Source: Streptomyces sp. TRM49041
GTDB lineage: Bacteria > Actinomycetota > Actinomycetes > Streptomycetales > Streptomycetaceae
Reading direction: 5' to 3'
Assembly: GCF_008271805.1 (NCBI RefSeq)
Contig: NZ_VSRY01000103.1
Span: 1 to 64,000 of the forward strand
Length of the DNA stretch: 64,000 nt
Shown here one piece after another: positions 1-6,780 of the stretch. Numbering within the stretch: position 1 is the stretch's first letter; every line of letters starts with the position of its first letter. The translations under genes and the position numbers were made by a program. A model generated the notes under the pieces. That model ran no database searches, was not told where the DNA came from, and was given only the letters and a program-made list of their open reading frames with translations.

Positions 1-1
1 G

Positions 2-31
2 TACTCCAGTCGCACTTCGTGATCTGACGGG
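2..31 (+). repeat. IS701 element left inverted repeat
   Basis: Left terminal inverted repeat of the insertion sequence. It matches the reverse complement of 1490-1519 except at two positions, and is the expected transposase binding and cleavage site. Confidence 0.88.
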
Positions 32-90
32 GCGACGGGTGACGTGGGGGCGCCGGGGCATGGGCGAGGCCCCCTGTTGATCATGGTGTT

Positions 91-1473
91 GTGACGCAAC
101 ATGAAGATCAGGGGGCCTCTGCCGTCAGCATAGATCCCTCGCTGTTCCAGGAGAAGTTCGACGAGCTCGCCGCCGAACTGGCACCGCTGTTCGCCCGCCG
201 TGAGCCGCGGGCGCACGCTGCGGCGTACGTGCGCGGCCTGCTGGCCGATCTGCCACGCAAGAACTGCTGGACCCTGTCCGAGCAGGCCGGAGCGGCGCGC
301 GCGTTCGGGATGCAACGCCTGCTCTACCAGGCGGTGTGGGACGAGGAGGCCGCCCGCGACGCGGTGCGGCGCTTCGCCGTGCGCCACCTGGCCGCGCCCG
401 GCGCGGTGCTGGTCTTCGACGAGACCGGCCAGGAGAAGAAGGGCAGCGTCACCGCCGGCGTCGGCCGCCAGTACACCGGCACGACCGGGCAGGTCAGCAA
501 CGCCGTGGTCGCGGTGTACTGCACCTACGCCAGCGCCCTGGGGCACTGCCTGATCGACGGCGACCTGTACGTCCAGGAGCACTGGACCAAGGACCCCGAC
601 CGATGCGAACGCGCGGGACTGGGACGGGACTTCACCTTCCACACCAAGACCGCGATCGCCCTGGAACAGGCCCGCCGCGCGGTGGCCGCGGGGCTGGTCA
701 TCGACTGGGCAGCCGGGGACGAGGTCTACGGCCGCAGCACCAAGCTGCGGGGCTTCTTCGAGGAGCAGGGCATCGGCTACGTCTTCGCCGTCGGCGTCAA
801 CTTCCAGGTGCCCACCAGCGTCGGACCGATCCGGGCCGACCTGCTCGCGGCGAAGAAGATCCCCAAGCGGGCGTGGAACCGGATCTCGTGCGGACAGGGC
901 GCCAAGGGCCCGCGTGTCTACGACTGGGCCCAGGTCGCCACCAGCAGCCCCCGGCATCATCTGCTGGTCCGACGCTCCCTCGCCGACCCCACCGACCTGG
1001 CCTTCTTCTACGCGTATGTGCCCGAGGGCCGGTCGATGGCCCTGCCCGGCCTGGTCAAGATCGCCGGAATCAGATGGGCGGTGGAAGAAGACTTCGCCGA
1101 CGGGAAGGACGCGGTCGGACTGGACCACACCCAGGCCCGGCGCTACCGCTCCTGGCGCCGGCACATCGTGCTCGCCATGGCCGCGCTCGCCCTGCTCGCC
1201 GTGATCTCCAGCCTGGACCGGCGCGTGCACCCGGCCCCGGTCCTGCCCGCCGACGGCGAGGCTGAACCACCCGAGGACTTCGGCCAGATCGCCCTGACCG
1301 TCCCGGAGGCCCGCCGCCTGTTCCAGCTCTTCACAGCCCTTCTGCGGGACCTGCCCACCACCCTCGCGGCCCGCCGCATGGCCTTCCACCTGCAATGGTC
1401 CGCCTGGCGACGCCGCCACCAAGCCCGCTCCCGCTGGCACCACTACAAGAAACGCCTTGCCGCCCTCGCATGA
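91..1473 (+). CDS. IS701-family DDE transposase
   Basis: This 460-residue DDE transposase should cut and rejoin the ends of the surrounding element. The likely catalytic acids are D110 in VFDETG, D210 in AGDEVYG and E332 or E333 in WAVEED. The segment after D110 (KKGSVTAGVGRQYTGTTG) is characteristic of the IS701/DDE_5 family, and the basic C-terminus (RRRHQARSRWHHYKKR) may contact DNA. Translation starts at GTG 91; no upstream gene is in frame. Length is normal and there is no internal stop, so it is probably functional. The assignment is by motif recognition, not a database search. Confidence 0.92.
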   Translation: MTQHEDQGASAVSIDPSLFQEKFDELAAELAPLFARREPRAHAAAYVRGLLADLPRKNCWTLSEQAGAARAFGMQRLLYQAVWDEEAARDAVRRFAVRHLAAPGAVLVFDETGQEKKGSVTAGVGRQYTGTTGQVSNAVVAVYCTYASALGHCLIDGDLYVQEHWTKDPDRCERAGLGRDFTFHTKTAIALEQARRAVAAGLVIDWAAGDEVYGRSTKLRGFFEEQGIGYVFAVGVNFQVPTSVGPIRADLLAAKKIPKRAWNRISCGQGAKGPRVYDWAQVATSSPRHHLLVRRSLADPTDLAFFYAYVPEGRSMALPGLVKIAGIRWAVEEDFADGKDAVGLDHTQARRYRSWRRHIVLAMAALALLAVISSLDRRVHPAPVLPADGEAEPPEDFGQIALTVPEARRLFQLFTALLRDLPTTLAARRMAFHLQWSAWRRRHQARSRWHHYKKRLAALA

Positions 1474-1489
1474 CCTCCAGGCTCCACTG

Positions 1490-1519
1490 CCCCTCAGATC
1501 ACAAAGTGCGACTGGAGTA
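1490..1519 (-). repeat. IS701 element right inverted repeat
   Basis: Right terminal inverted repeat of the insertion sequence, ending directly before the CTAG at 1520-1523 that is read as the target-site duplication. Confidence 0.88.
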
Positions 1520-1523
1520 CTAG

Positions 1524-2037
1524 TGGACTCGTAATCATTGAGATCTAGAACGTATTCCAAGCGTTTCAGCGGGCCGAATGGACCTTCTCCATCAACCGTG
1601 ACCCGATACTCTCGATCCAAGTCAGAGGCAAGGCGCTCCGAAGTATCGAACCGGAACTCGCGACTTCCGCCCGGCGGCAATGAAGCGATCCCAGATTTCA
1701 GGGCTCGACTGTCCGGCATCATAGGAAACTTGAGTGACTGTAGCGGTGGATGGAATGTAAGGCGCACATTTTCGGCGACAGTAGCGCCTTGGTTGACGAC
1801 TACCAAGTTCAGCAGGTAACGGAAGCGCTCATCCTGCCTAACATCAACGAACACATACGGCTGCGCTGAATCCTTTCTAAGTTTCTCACTGATCTCGACT
1901 TGCCGTCGTGCAGATTCGGCTTGGTCTTCAGCAGCCTTGGCCTGATTTCTGGCTTCCCTGGCCTCCCAACAGGAAACCCAAACAGAAATTCCGGATACCA
2001 GCAGAGCCAGAACCGCAATAGCCAGAGCCCAGTCCAC
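1524..2037 (-). pseudogene. Low-GC membrane-anchored protein gene, cut by the IS element
   Basis: Reading the minus strand from GTG 2037 gives about 171 codons without a stop up to the insertion element, and the frame then runs on into element sequence. A GGAG ribosome site (TTTGGAGAACTT) precedes the start. The product opens with one membrane helix at about residues 3-22 (WALAIAVLALLVSGISVWV), then a charged coiled-coil-like segment at about 24-55 (REARNQAKAAEDQAESARRQ), then a globular region beginning AQPYVFVDVRQDE. GC by hand on sample lines is 52-57%, far below the flanks. The gene opposes the late operon, so it is probably an imported accessory gene. Function is unknown; the true C-terminus lies beyond the insertion. 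Confidence 0.65.
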
Positions 2038-2154
2038 AAGTTCTCCAAACCCGAGAATCGATCACCCTTTAACTTACTGAGCAAGGAGCATAGTTCCGCG
2101 ACTTCTCGCATCGGTGAGCGTGAAACCTGAATCCTTCTAAGGAGTGCCTGCCGT

Positions 2155-2835
2155 ATGGCTGATAGTTTCTTGCCCATCCACCCGCGCAGCGGCGTGCGTG
2201 CCGTCGGATTTCGCCGTGATGGCCGCCCGATCTGGCCCATCAAGGGCGGCTCGGGCGAGGGCGGCGACCCGCCCACCCCGCCGGCTGGCGACCCGAACAC
2301 TCCGCCGACCCGGGCCACACCGCCGGCGGGCGATCCGGCCGGCGAGCAGCAGCTCGCCGACGCCACCACCCGCGCCGAGCAGGCCGCGGCCGAGCGCGAC
2401 GAGCTGCGCGCCGCCCTCGACGCCGTAACTCGCGCACTCAACCCCAACGGCGGCGAGGCCGAGCAGGACCCGACCAAGCTCGCCGCCGCCGTCGCCGAAC
2501 GCGACCGGCTGCTCGCAGAGAACGCCGGCGCGCTCCGCTCGGCGCGCGTCGAGCTCGCCGTCGCCCGCGTCGCCGCCGACCAAGGCGCCCGCGGCGACCG
2601 CCTGCTCAACTCCCGCAGCTTCCTTACCTCGGTCGCCGACCTCGACCCCGCCGACGGCGGTTTCGACGACGCGCTCACCGCCGCGATCAAAGCCGCGGTC
2701 GACGCCGACCCCGACCTGTACCGCGCCGCCCCGACCGGGCCGCCGCGCGGGGGCGGCGAGTTCAACGGCCCGCCCGCCGGCGACCGCCGCCCGACTTCCC
2801 TTCACGACGCCGTCGCCGCACGCCTCGGCGGCTGA
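2155..2835 (+). CDS. Phage capsid scaffolding protein
   Basis: This 226-residue protein has the architecture of actinophage scaffolds. It has a short N-terminal motif (FLPIHPRSGVRAVGF), a Pro/Gly-rich linker at about 28-62, a coiled coil at about 64-150 rich in Ala, Glu and Arg, and a C-terminal region ending in SLHDAVAARLGG. Scaffolds direct capsid shell assembly and are lost on maturation. Its place just before the major capsid gene supports the call. ATG 2155 is preceded by AAGGAG at good spacing. It is the first structural gene visible; portal and protease should lie left of the window. Confidence 0.8.
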   Translation: MADSFLPIHPRSGVRAVGFRRDGRPIWPIKGGSGEGGDPPTPPAGDPNTPPTRATPPAGDPAGEQQLADATTRAEQAAAERDELRAALDAVTRALNPNGGEAEQDPTKLAAAVAERDRLLAENAGALRSARVELAVARVAADQGARGDRLLNSRSFLTSVADLDPADGGFDDALTAAIKAAVDADPDLYRAAPTGPPRGGGEFNGPPAGDRRPTSLHDAVAARLGG

Positions 2836-2853
2836 CTCCCCTAGGAGAAACCT

Positions 2854-3864
2854 TTGCCCACCTCGCTTACCGAGGCCAGGAACAACGCCGTCGACGACGT
2901 CGACGTGCAGGTGATCGACGAGTTCCGCAAGTCCTCGGACATCCTCGACCGGATGACGTTCGACAACGTCGTCTCCCCTACAGGCGGCGACACCCTCACG
3001 TACGGGTACCGCCGGCTGATCAGCCAGCGCTCGGCAGACTTCCGCGCGCTGAACACCGAGTACACGCCGACCGAGGTCTCGACGCAGCGCTACACCGTCG
3101 ACCTTGTTCCGCTCGGCGGGTCCTTCCAGATCGACCGGGTGATCGCCCGCATCGGGCCGGCCGCCTCGGGCGCCGTCACCCTGAACATGCAGCAGCTCAT
3201 CAAGGCATCGCGGGCACGGTTCGCCGATGCTGTGATCAACGGCGACAAGGCCACCGACGCGAAGGGTTTCGACGGTCTGTCGAAGATCCTCACCGGGTCG
3301 AGCACCGAGTATCTGCCGCTGAACAACGGCATCGCCTCGGGCTATGTCGACTGGACCGGGATCACCGACAAGGGCGCCGCCCTCGCCGCGCAGCGCCACG
3401 TCGATGACTGGCTGTCGACCATGGATGACACGCCCGATGTGATCTACGGCAACCGCAAGACGCTGTCGCTGTTCAAGACCATTGCGGCGTGGACCGACCA
3501 GATCGACAAGTCGACCGACGCGTTCGGTCGCCCGGTTACTGCGTACAACGGAATCCCGCTGGTCGACCTCAAGAGCAAGGCCGGCGCGAACACAGACGTG
3601 ATCGCGCTCGTCACCCGCGATCCGGACGGCGCCGGCGCCGGCGGGGACGTGACCGGCCTCGGCGACCTGTACGCGGTCCGGTACGGACTCGATGGCTTCC
3701 ATGGTGCATCGGTCGGGGGCGGCTCGCCCCTGGTGAACACATGGCTCCCGGAGTTCGACCGGTCCGGCGCCGTCAAGACCGGTGAAGTCGAAATGGGCCC
3801 GGTTGCTCCGGTCCTCAAGGCCACCCGCGCCGCCGCCGTGTTCCGCAACATCAAGAGCGCGTGA
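2854..3864 (+). CDS. Major capsid protein (HK97-like)
   Basis: This 336-residue protein follows the scaffold after 18 bases and has the size and position of an HK97-fold major capsid protein. Supporting features are an N-terminal helix (EARNNAVDDVDVQVIDEFRK) followed by long mixed alpha/beta segments such as YGYRRLISQRS and FQIDRVIARIG, plus a C-terminal stretch (GEVEMGPVAPVLKATRAAAV) typical of the family. Translation starts at TTG 2854 after an AGGAG site. Fold assignment comes from size, neighbours and general resemblance; a profile search would confirm it. Confidence 0.85.
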   Translation: MPTSLTEARNNAVDDVDVQVIDEFRKSSDILDRMTFDNVVSPTGGDTLTYGYRRLISQRSADFRALNTEYTPTEVSTQRYTVDLVPLGGSFQIDRVIARIGPAASGAVTLNMQQLIKASRARFADAVINGDKATDAKGFDGLSKILTGSSTEYLPLNNGIASGYVDWTGITDKGAALAAQRHVDDWLSTMDDTPDVIYGNRKTLSLFKTIAAWTDQIDKSTDAFGRPVTAYNGIPLVDLKSKAGANTDVIALVTRDPDGAGAGGDVTGLGDLYAVRYGLDGFHGASVGGGSPLVNTWLPEFDRSGAVKTGEVEMGPVAPVLKATRAAAVFRNIKSA

Positions 3865-4112
3865 TGTCCATGAACATGCGCATCACTGCCCCAGTCGAGG
3901 ACTTCACCGGCGAGGGGCCCGGCGGGGTCCCGTTCGTCAACGGCACCGCAACCACCAGCGATCCGGCAGTGATCGGCTACTGCCAGGGGGCCGGCTACAC
4001 CGTCGAGCCCCTCGACCACGATCCGCCGGGCGACGAACCCAGCACCGCACCGGACGGCCCGCCCGACGACAAGTCGGCGGGCCGTTCTACTGCACGCAAG
4101 CCGAGGGGGTGA
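3861..4112 (+). CDS. Small conserved phage head-region protein, function unknown
   Basis: An 83-residue protein whose GTG start (3861) overlaps the stop of the capsid gene; an ATG lies one codon later. The N-terminal half (MRITAPVEDFTGEGPGG and then GYCQGAGYTVEP) looks like a small beta domain, and the C-terminal third is Pro/Asp-rich and probably disordered. Small proteins of this type often sit between capsid and connector genes in actinophages. A head decoration or accessory role is possible but not shown. Confidence 0.6.
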   Translation: MMSMNMRITAPVEDFTGEGPGGVPFVNGTATTSDPAVIGYCQGAGYTVEPLDHDPPGDEPSTAPDGPPDDKSAGRSTARKPRG

Positions 4113-4114
4113 CC

Positions 4115-4513
4115 TTGGCGCGACAGCCCTACGCCACCCCCGAGGCGCTCGCCGCATGGCTCGGCACCCCCGCCCCGCCGGATGCCGAGCGGCTGATCGC
4201 GCGGGCCGGCGAGGACATCGACAGTGCGCTGCTGACCGCGATCTACCCCGTCGACGACGACGGCGACCCGCTCGACGCGACGATCGCCGCGGCGCTGAGC
4301 CAGGCATCATGCGCGCAGGTCGAGCATTGGCTCGCCGCCGGCGACGACGGCACCGGGGCCGCGGGCAAGTGGGACTCGGTCTCGATCGGCCCCGTGTCTC
4401 TCTCCGGCCGAGCCGCCTCGACCGCGGGCGCGTCCGGCGTCGAGCTCGCCCCGCGCGCCGCCCGCGTGCTGCGCCGCGCCGGCCTCGAACCGGGGCCGGT
4501 GCTCCCGTGGTGA
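4115..4513 (+). CDS. Head-tail connector (adaptor) protein
   Basis: This protein of about 132 residues begins ARQPYATPEALAAWLG, a helical opening common in phage head-tail connectors that attach to the portal ring, and continues with helical segments (AERLIARAGEDIDSALL). TTG 4115 is preferred because the GGGGG run at 4105-4109 gives good spacing; GTG 4109, which overlaps the previous stop, is the alternative. It ends in a 4-base GTGA overlap with the next gene, so translation is coupled. Family assignment rests on size, position and the N-terminal pattern. Confidence 0.7.
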   Translation: MARQPYATPEALAAWLGTPAPPDAERLIARAGEDIDSALLTAIYPVDDDGDPLDATIAAALSQASCAQVEHWLAAGDDGTGAAGKWDSVSIGPVSLSGRAASTAGASGVELAPRAARVLRRAGLEPGPVLPW

Positions 4514-4830
4514 CCCGCGTTCCGCCGTTCCTGCTGCGGCACCGGATCGGCGTCGAGCCCTACCTCGGCGATTCCGCGTACGGGTCCACCTACGGGCCCG
4601 CGGTCGAGGACGTGCCCGCCCTGGTGGACACCTCCCCGCGCATGGTGCGCGCCCCGGACGGGCGCGAGGTGCTCGCCGCGGCGACGTTCATCGCCGACCC
4701 CAACATCGACTGTCCGCCCGGATCGCGCGTGACGCTCCCCGATGGATGCACCGCGACCGCGCTCACCGTCGCCCGCCACACCGCCCCGGGCCTACCGGTG
4801 CCCGCCTGTACGGAGGTGAGTTGCGAATGA
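4510..4830 (+). CDS. Head closure (stopper) protein
   Basis: A 106-residue protein starting at GTG 4510 inside the stop of the connector gene. It is mostly beta-rich (DTSPRMVRAPDGREVLAAATFIADP then PPGSRVTLPDGCTATALTV), as expected for small stopper proteins that close the head exit and receive the tail. Position between adaptor and gp10-like genes fits. No catalytic motif is present. The role is inferred from gene order and fold type. Confidence 0.65.
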   Translation: MTRVPPFLLRHRIGVEPYLGDSAYGSTYGPAVEDVPALVDTSPRMVRAPDGREVLAAATFIADPNIDCPPGSRVTLPDGCTATALTVARHTAPGLPVPACTEVSCE

Positions 4831-5186
4831 GTCGTGCAGCCCGTTCCCGCATCCGATGGAACGGCGACGCAGTCCTCGGCCGAGCTCGGCAGGGTGCCGT
4901 GCGCGGACTGCGGCTCGGCGCCGAGCACCTGCTCGCCGAGTCCCGTACTGAGGTCCCGATCGCCGAGGGCACCCTCGAACGCTCCGGTACCTCAACCGTC
5001 GACGAGCACGAGCTCGTCGCCGGCGTCACCTACGACACCCCGTACGCGCGCAGGGTGCACGAGGACTTGTCCGCCCGGCACTCCCCCGGACGTAAGGCCA
5101 AGTTCCTTGAAGACCCGGCCAACCGCGAGGCCGCGGTCATCGGCGAGTTGATCGCCGCACAGGTACGGCGGGCGCTGCGTGGCTGA
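4827..5186 (+). CDS. HK97 gp10-like tail-joining protein
   Basis: A 119-residue protein with ATG at 4827 overlapping the previous stop (ATGA) and a strong GGAGGT ribosome site. It shows the HK97 gp10 pattern: an N-terminal helix ending LRLGAEHLLAESRTEVPIAEGTL, then VTYDTPYARRVHEDLSARHS, then a C-terminal segment in which KFLEDP precedes a helix. Such proteins join the completed tail to the head. Overlapping reading frames show no competing coding potential. Confidence 0.75.
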   Translation: MSRAARSRIRWNGDAVLGRARQGAVRGLRLGAEHLLAESRTEVPIAEGTLERSGTSTVDEHELVAGVTYDTPYARRVHEDLSARHSPGRKAKFLEDPANREAAVIGELIAAQVRRALRG

Positions 5187-5598
5187 CCTGCTCGACGGCG
5201 TCGCCCGCTACCTCGACGAGCTCGGACTGCTCACCTACGACCCGACCGGTGTCGCCGGCGACACGTTCATCGAGACGTTGCCGCCCGAGCCGGCAGAGGC
5301 GGTCGGCCTGTGGCTGTACGGGGCCGGCGAGCAGGACGCCCGCAACGGCTACGACACCCGATCCCTACAGGCGCGCGTGCGCGGCACCTCCGATCCGCGC
5401 GTCTCGCGCCGCCGCGCCGAGGCCCTGTACGGCGCGCTGCACGGACTCGCCGGCCTCGAACTGCCCGACGGGACATGGCTCGTGCTCGCCGCCGCACAGG
5501 CGCCGGCGCCGATCGGCACCGACGCCTCGGGCCGGCACGAGCACACAGTGAACGTCCGCCTCGACGTGGCCAACCCCACCACCCACCGACCCGATTAG
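5179..5598 (+). CDS. Tail terminator / minor capsid protein
   Basis: A 139-residue protein starting at GTG 5179, overlapping the previous gene by 8 bases. It opens with an amphipathic helix (LLDGVARYLDELGLL), followed by beta segments (QARVRGTSDPRVSRRRAEALYGALHGL and TWLVLAAAQAP). This is the layout of tail terminators that cap the tail tube at the head-proximal end. It lies directly before the major tail gene, where terminators normally sit. The call rests on order and general form. Confidence 0.68.
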   Translation: MADLLDGVARYLDELGLLTYDPTGVAGDTFIETLPPEPAEAVGLWLYGAGEQDARNGYDTRSLQARVRGTSDPRVSRRRAEALYGALHGLAGLELPDGTWLVLAAAQAPAPIGTDASGRHEHTVNVRLDVANPTTHRPD

Positions 5599-5609
5599 GA
5601 GGTACGTCT

Positions 5610-6089
5610 ATGGCCGCGACCAGTCGGCCCATTGATGCCCGCGGTTGGCTGTTCGAGGTACTCGACGCCGCCGCCGCAACGGAAACATGGCTGCCGATCG
5701 CCGGCCTTACCTCGTTCACCCACAACCCCGGAGAGAACGAGGAAACGGCCGAGTGGACCGCTTTCGACAGTGAGGGCTACTACTCACAGGACGTGATGCA
5801 GCGCGGGGCAACCCTCGAAATCGAGGGGCAGTACCGCGTCGACAAGCCCACCGGCGCGCAGGATGCCGGGCAGGCATACGTCGACACCGTATGGGCCTAC
5901 AAGCTCGGCAGCGACTCGAACAACAAGGTTCGGTGGCGCCACAAATCCCAGACAGCATGGGTCATTTGGGATGCCACCGTGACCCCGGGCGAGCAGGGCG
6001 GCGAGACCAACGACAAGACGTCGTGGTCCGCCACGATCACCCGCTCGGGCAAGCCGACCACGGCCGCCGTGGACGGTGGTGGTGCATGA
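5610..6089 (+). CDS. Major tail (tube) protein
   Basis: This 159-residue beta-rich protein has ATG 5610 preceded by a near-perfect TAGGAGGT site, consistent with very high expression. Segments such as TFEVLDAAAATETW-like turns, EETAEWTAFDSEGYYSQDV and NNKVRWRHKSQTAWVIWDA resemble siphovirus tail tube proteins that stack as hexamers around the tape measure. It lies immediately upstream of the assembly chaperones, the standard position. Its stop overlaps the next start (ATGA). Confidence 0.8.
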   Translation: MAATSRPIDARGWLFEVLDAAAATETWLPIAGLTSFTHNPGENEETAEWTAFDSEGYYSQDVMQRGATLEIEGQYRVDKPTGAQDAGQAYVDTVWAYKLGSDSNNKVRWRHKSQTAWVIWDATVTPGEQGGETNDKTSWSATITRSGKPTTAAVDGGGA

Positions 6090-6550
6090 GCGAGAGCCCC
6101 GAGCAGCTCGTCGAGGCCGCCGACTTTGACGCGTTCTTCGCCGAGCAGGCACCCGACCGGCCCCGTACCACGCTCACTCTGTACGGCCGCGACTACGTCC
6201 TGCCCGACTCCCTGCCGCTGCTGTTCACACTCCAGATGGAGCGCGTACAGGACTCCAGCGACCCCGACGACGTACGCACGATGCTTACGACGCTGTTCGG
6301 CGACGACGTCCTCGACACGTGGGCCGAGCACGGCATGACCGACCGGCAGCTCGGAATCGTGCTGATCTACTCCGCCGCCAACATCCGCAAGCCCGGCAAC
6401 GTCACCATGCAGCGCGCGGCCGAGCTCTACGACCAGGGCGAGGCCGCCAAGGCGGGAAAAGCACCGGCCGCGAACCGGGCCGAGCGCAGGGCGAGCAGCA
6501 AGAAGAAGCCGAAGAAGGGGGCGCCGGCGCGTTCTGGCGCACGGTCCTAA
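6086..6550 (+). CDS. Tail assembly chaperone gpG
   Basis: The upstream (gpG-type) tail assembly chaperone, 154 residues, starts at ATG 6086 in the stop of the tail tube gene. It has an acidic N-terminal half (FDAFFAEQAPD) and a helical core (LLFTLQMERVQDSSDPDDVRTML), and ends in a very basic tail (RRASSKKKPKKGAP). Chaperones of this kind bind the tape measure during tail assembly. A run of five G residues at 6517-6521 near the 3' end is a probable site for shifting to the -1 frame, producing a gpGT fusion. Confidence 0.82.
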   Translation: MSESPEQLVEAADFDAFFAEQAPDRPRTTLTLYGRDYVLPDSLPLLFTLQMERVQDSSDPDDVRTMLTTLFGDDVLDTWAEHGMTDRQLGIVLIYSAANIRKPGNVTMQRAAELYDQGEAAKAGKAPAANRAERRASSKKKPKKGAPARSGARS

Positions 6551-6780
6551 CCCATTGGACCGCGGTCGAGTCGGACCTCGCCCGCGAGTACAGCCTCGGC
6601 GCCGAGCAGCTCGCACAGCTGTCAACGCGCCGGTTTCTCGTCCTCGTCGCCGGCCTACCGGCCGAGGCCCGGTTCGCCCGCACGTGGGCGCGCACCCCGC
6701 GCGAGGTCGACAACCCCGCGGAAATCGCAGCGATCACCGGCATTCCCGCCGGCCCGAACGATGGGGGTGATGCGCTGTGA
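6086..6780 (+). CDS. Tail assembly chaperone gpGT, made by -1 frameshift
   Basis: The -1 frame stays open from within gpG to the stop at 6778-6780 and encodes a conserved-looking helical domain (LTHWTAVESDLAREYSLGAEQ, then FLVLVAGLPAEARFARTWA). It has no ATG, GTG or TTG between about 6500 and its stop, so it is best read as the T domain of a gpGT fusion. Slipping back one base on the G run at 6517-6521 gives a predicted 231-residue product. This arrangement is nearly universal in siphoviruses. The exact slip codon is inferred: P-site GGG can re-pair, while the A-site codon changes from GCG to GGC. Confidence 0.8.

Larger units (their letters stand above)
2..1519 (+). mobile_element. Complete IS701-family insertion sequence
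   Basis: The element is bounded by imperfect 30-base inverted repeats (2-31 and 1490-1519, 28 of 30 matching by eye) that begin TACTCCAGTCGCACTT and enclose a single transposase gene. CTAG at 1520-1523 directly follows the right end, and the window's first base is G, which would be the last base of the matching left CTAG. CTAG is the typical IS701-family target duplication; the left copy is only inferred because it lies outside the window. The element interrupts a minus-strand gene whose 5' part remains at 1524-2037. Intact transposase and well preserved ends suggest recent insertion. Confidence 0.9.

Noticed and set aside
1809..2765. A 318-codon minus-strand ORF over the scaffold gene
   Set aside because: It is the antisense shadow of the scaffold coding frame in high-GC DNA and extends by chance into the low-GC gene in another frame.
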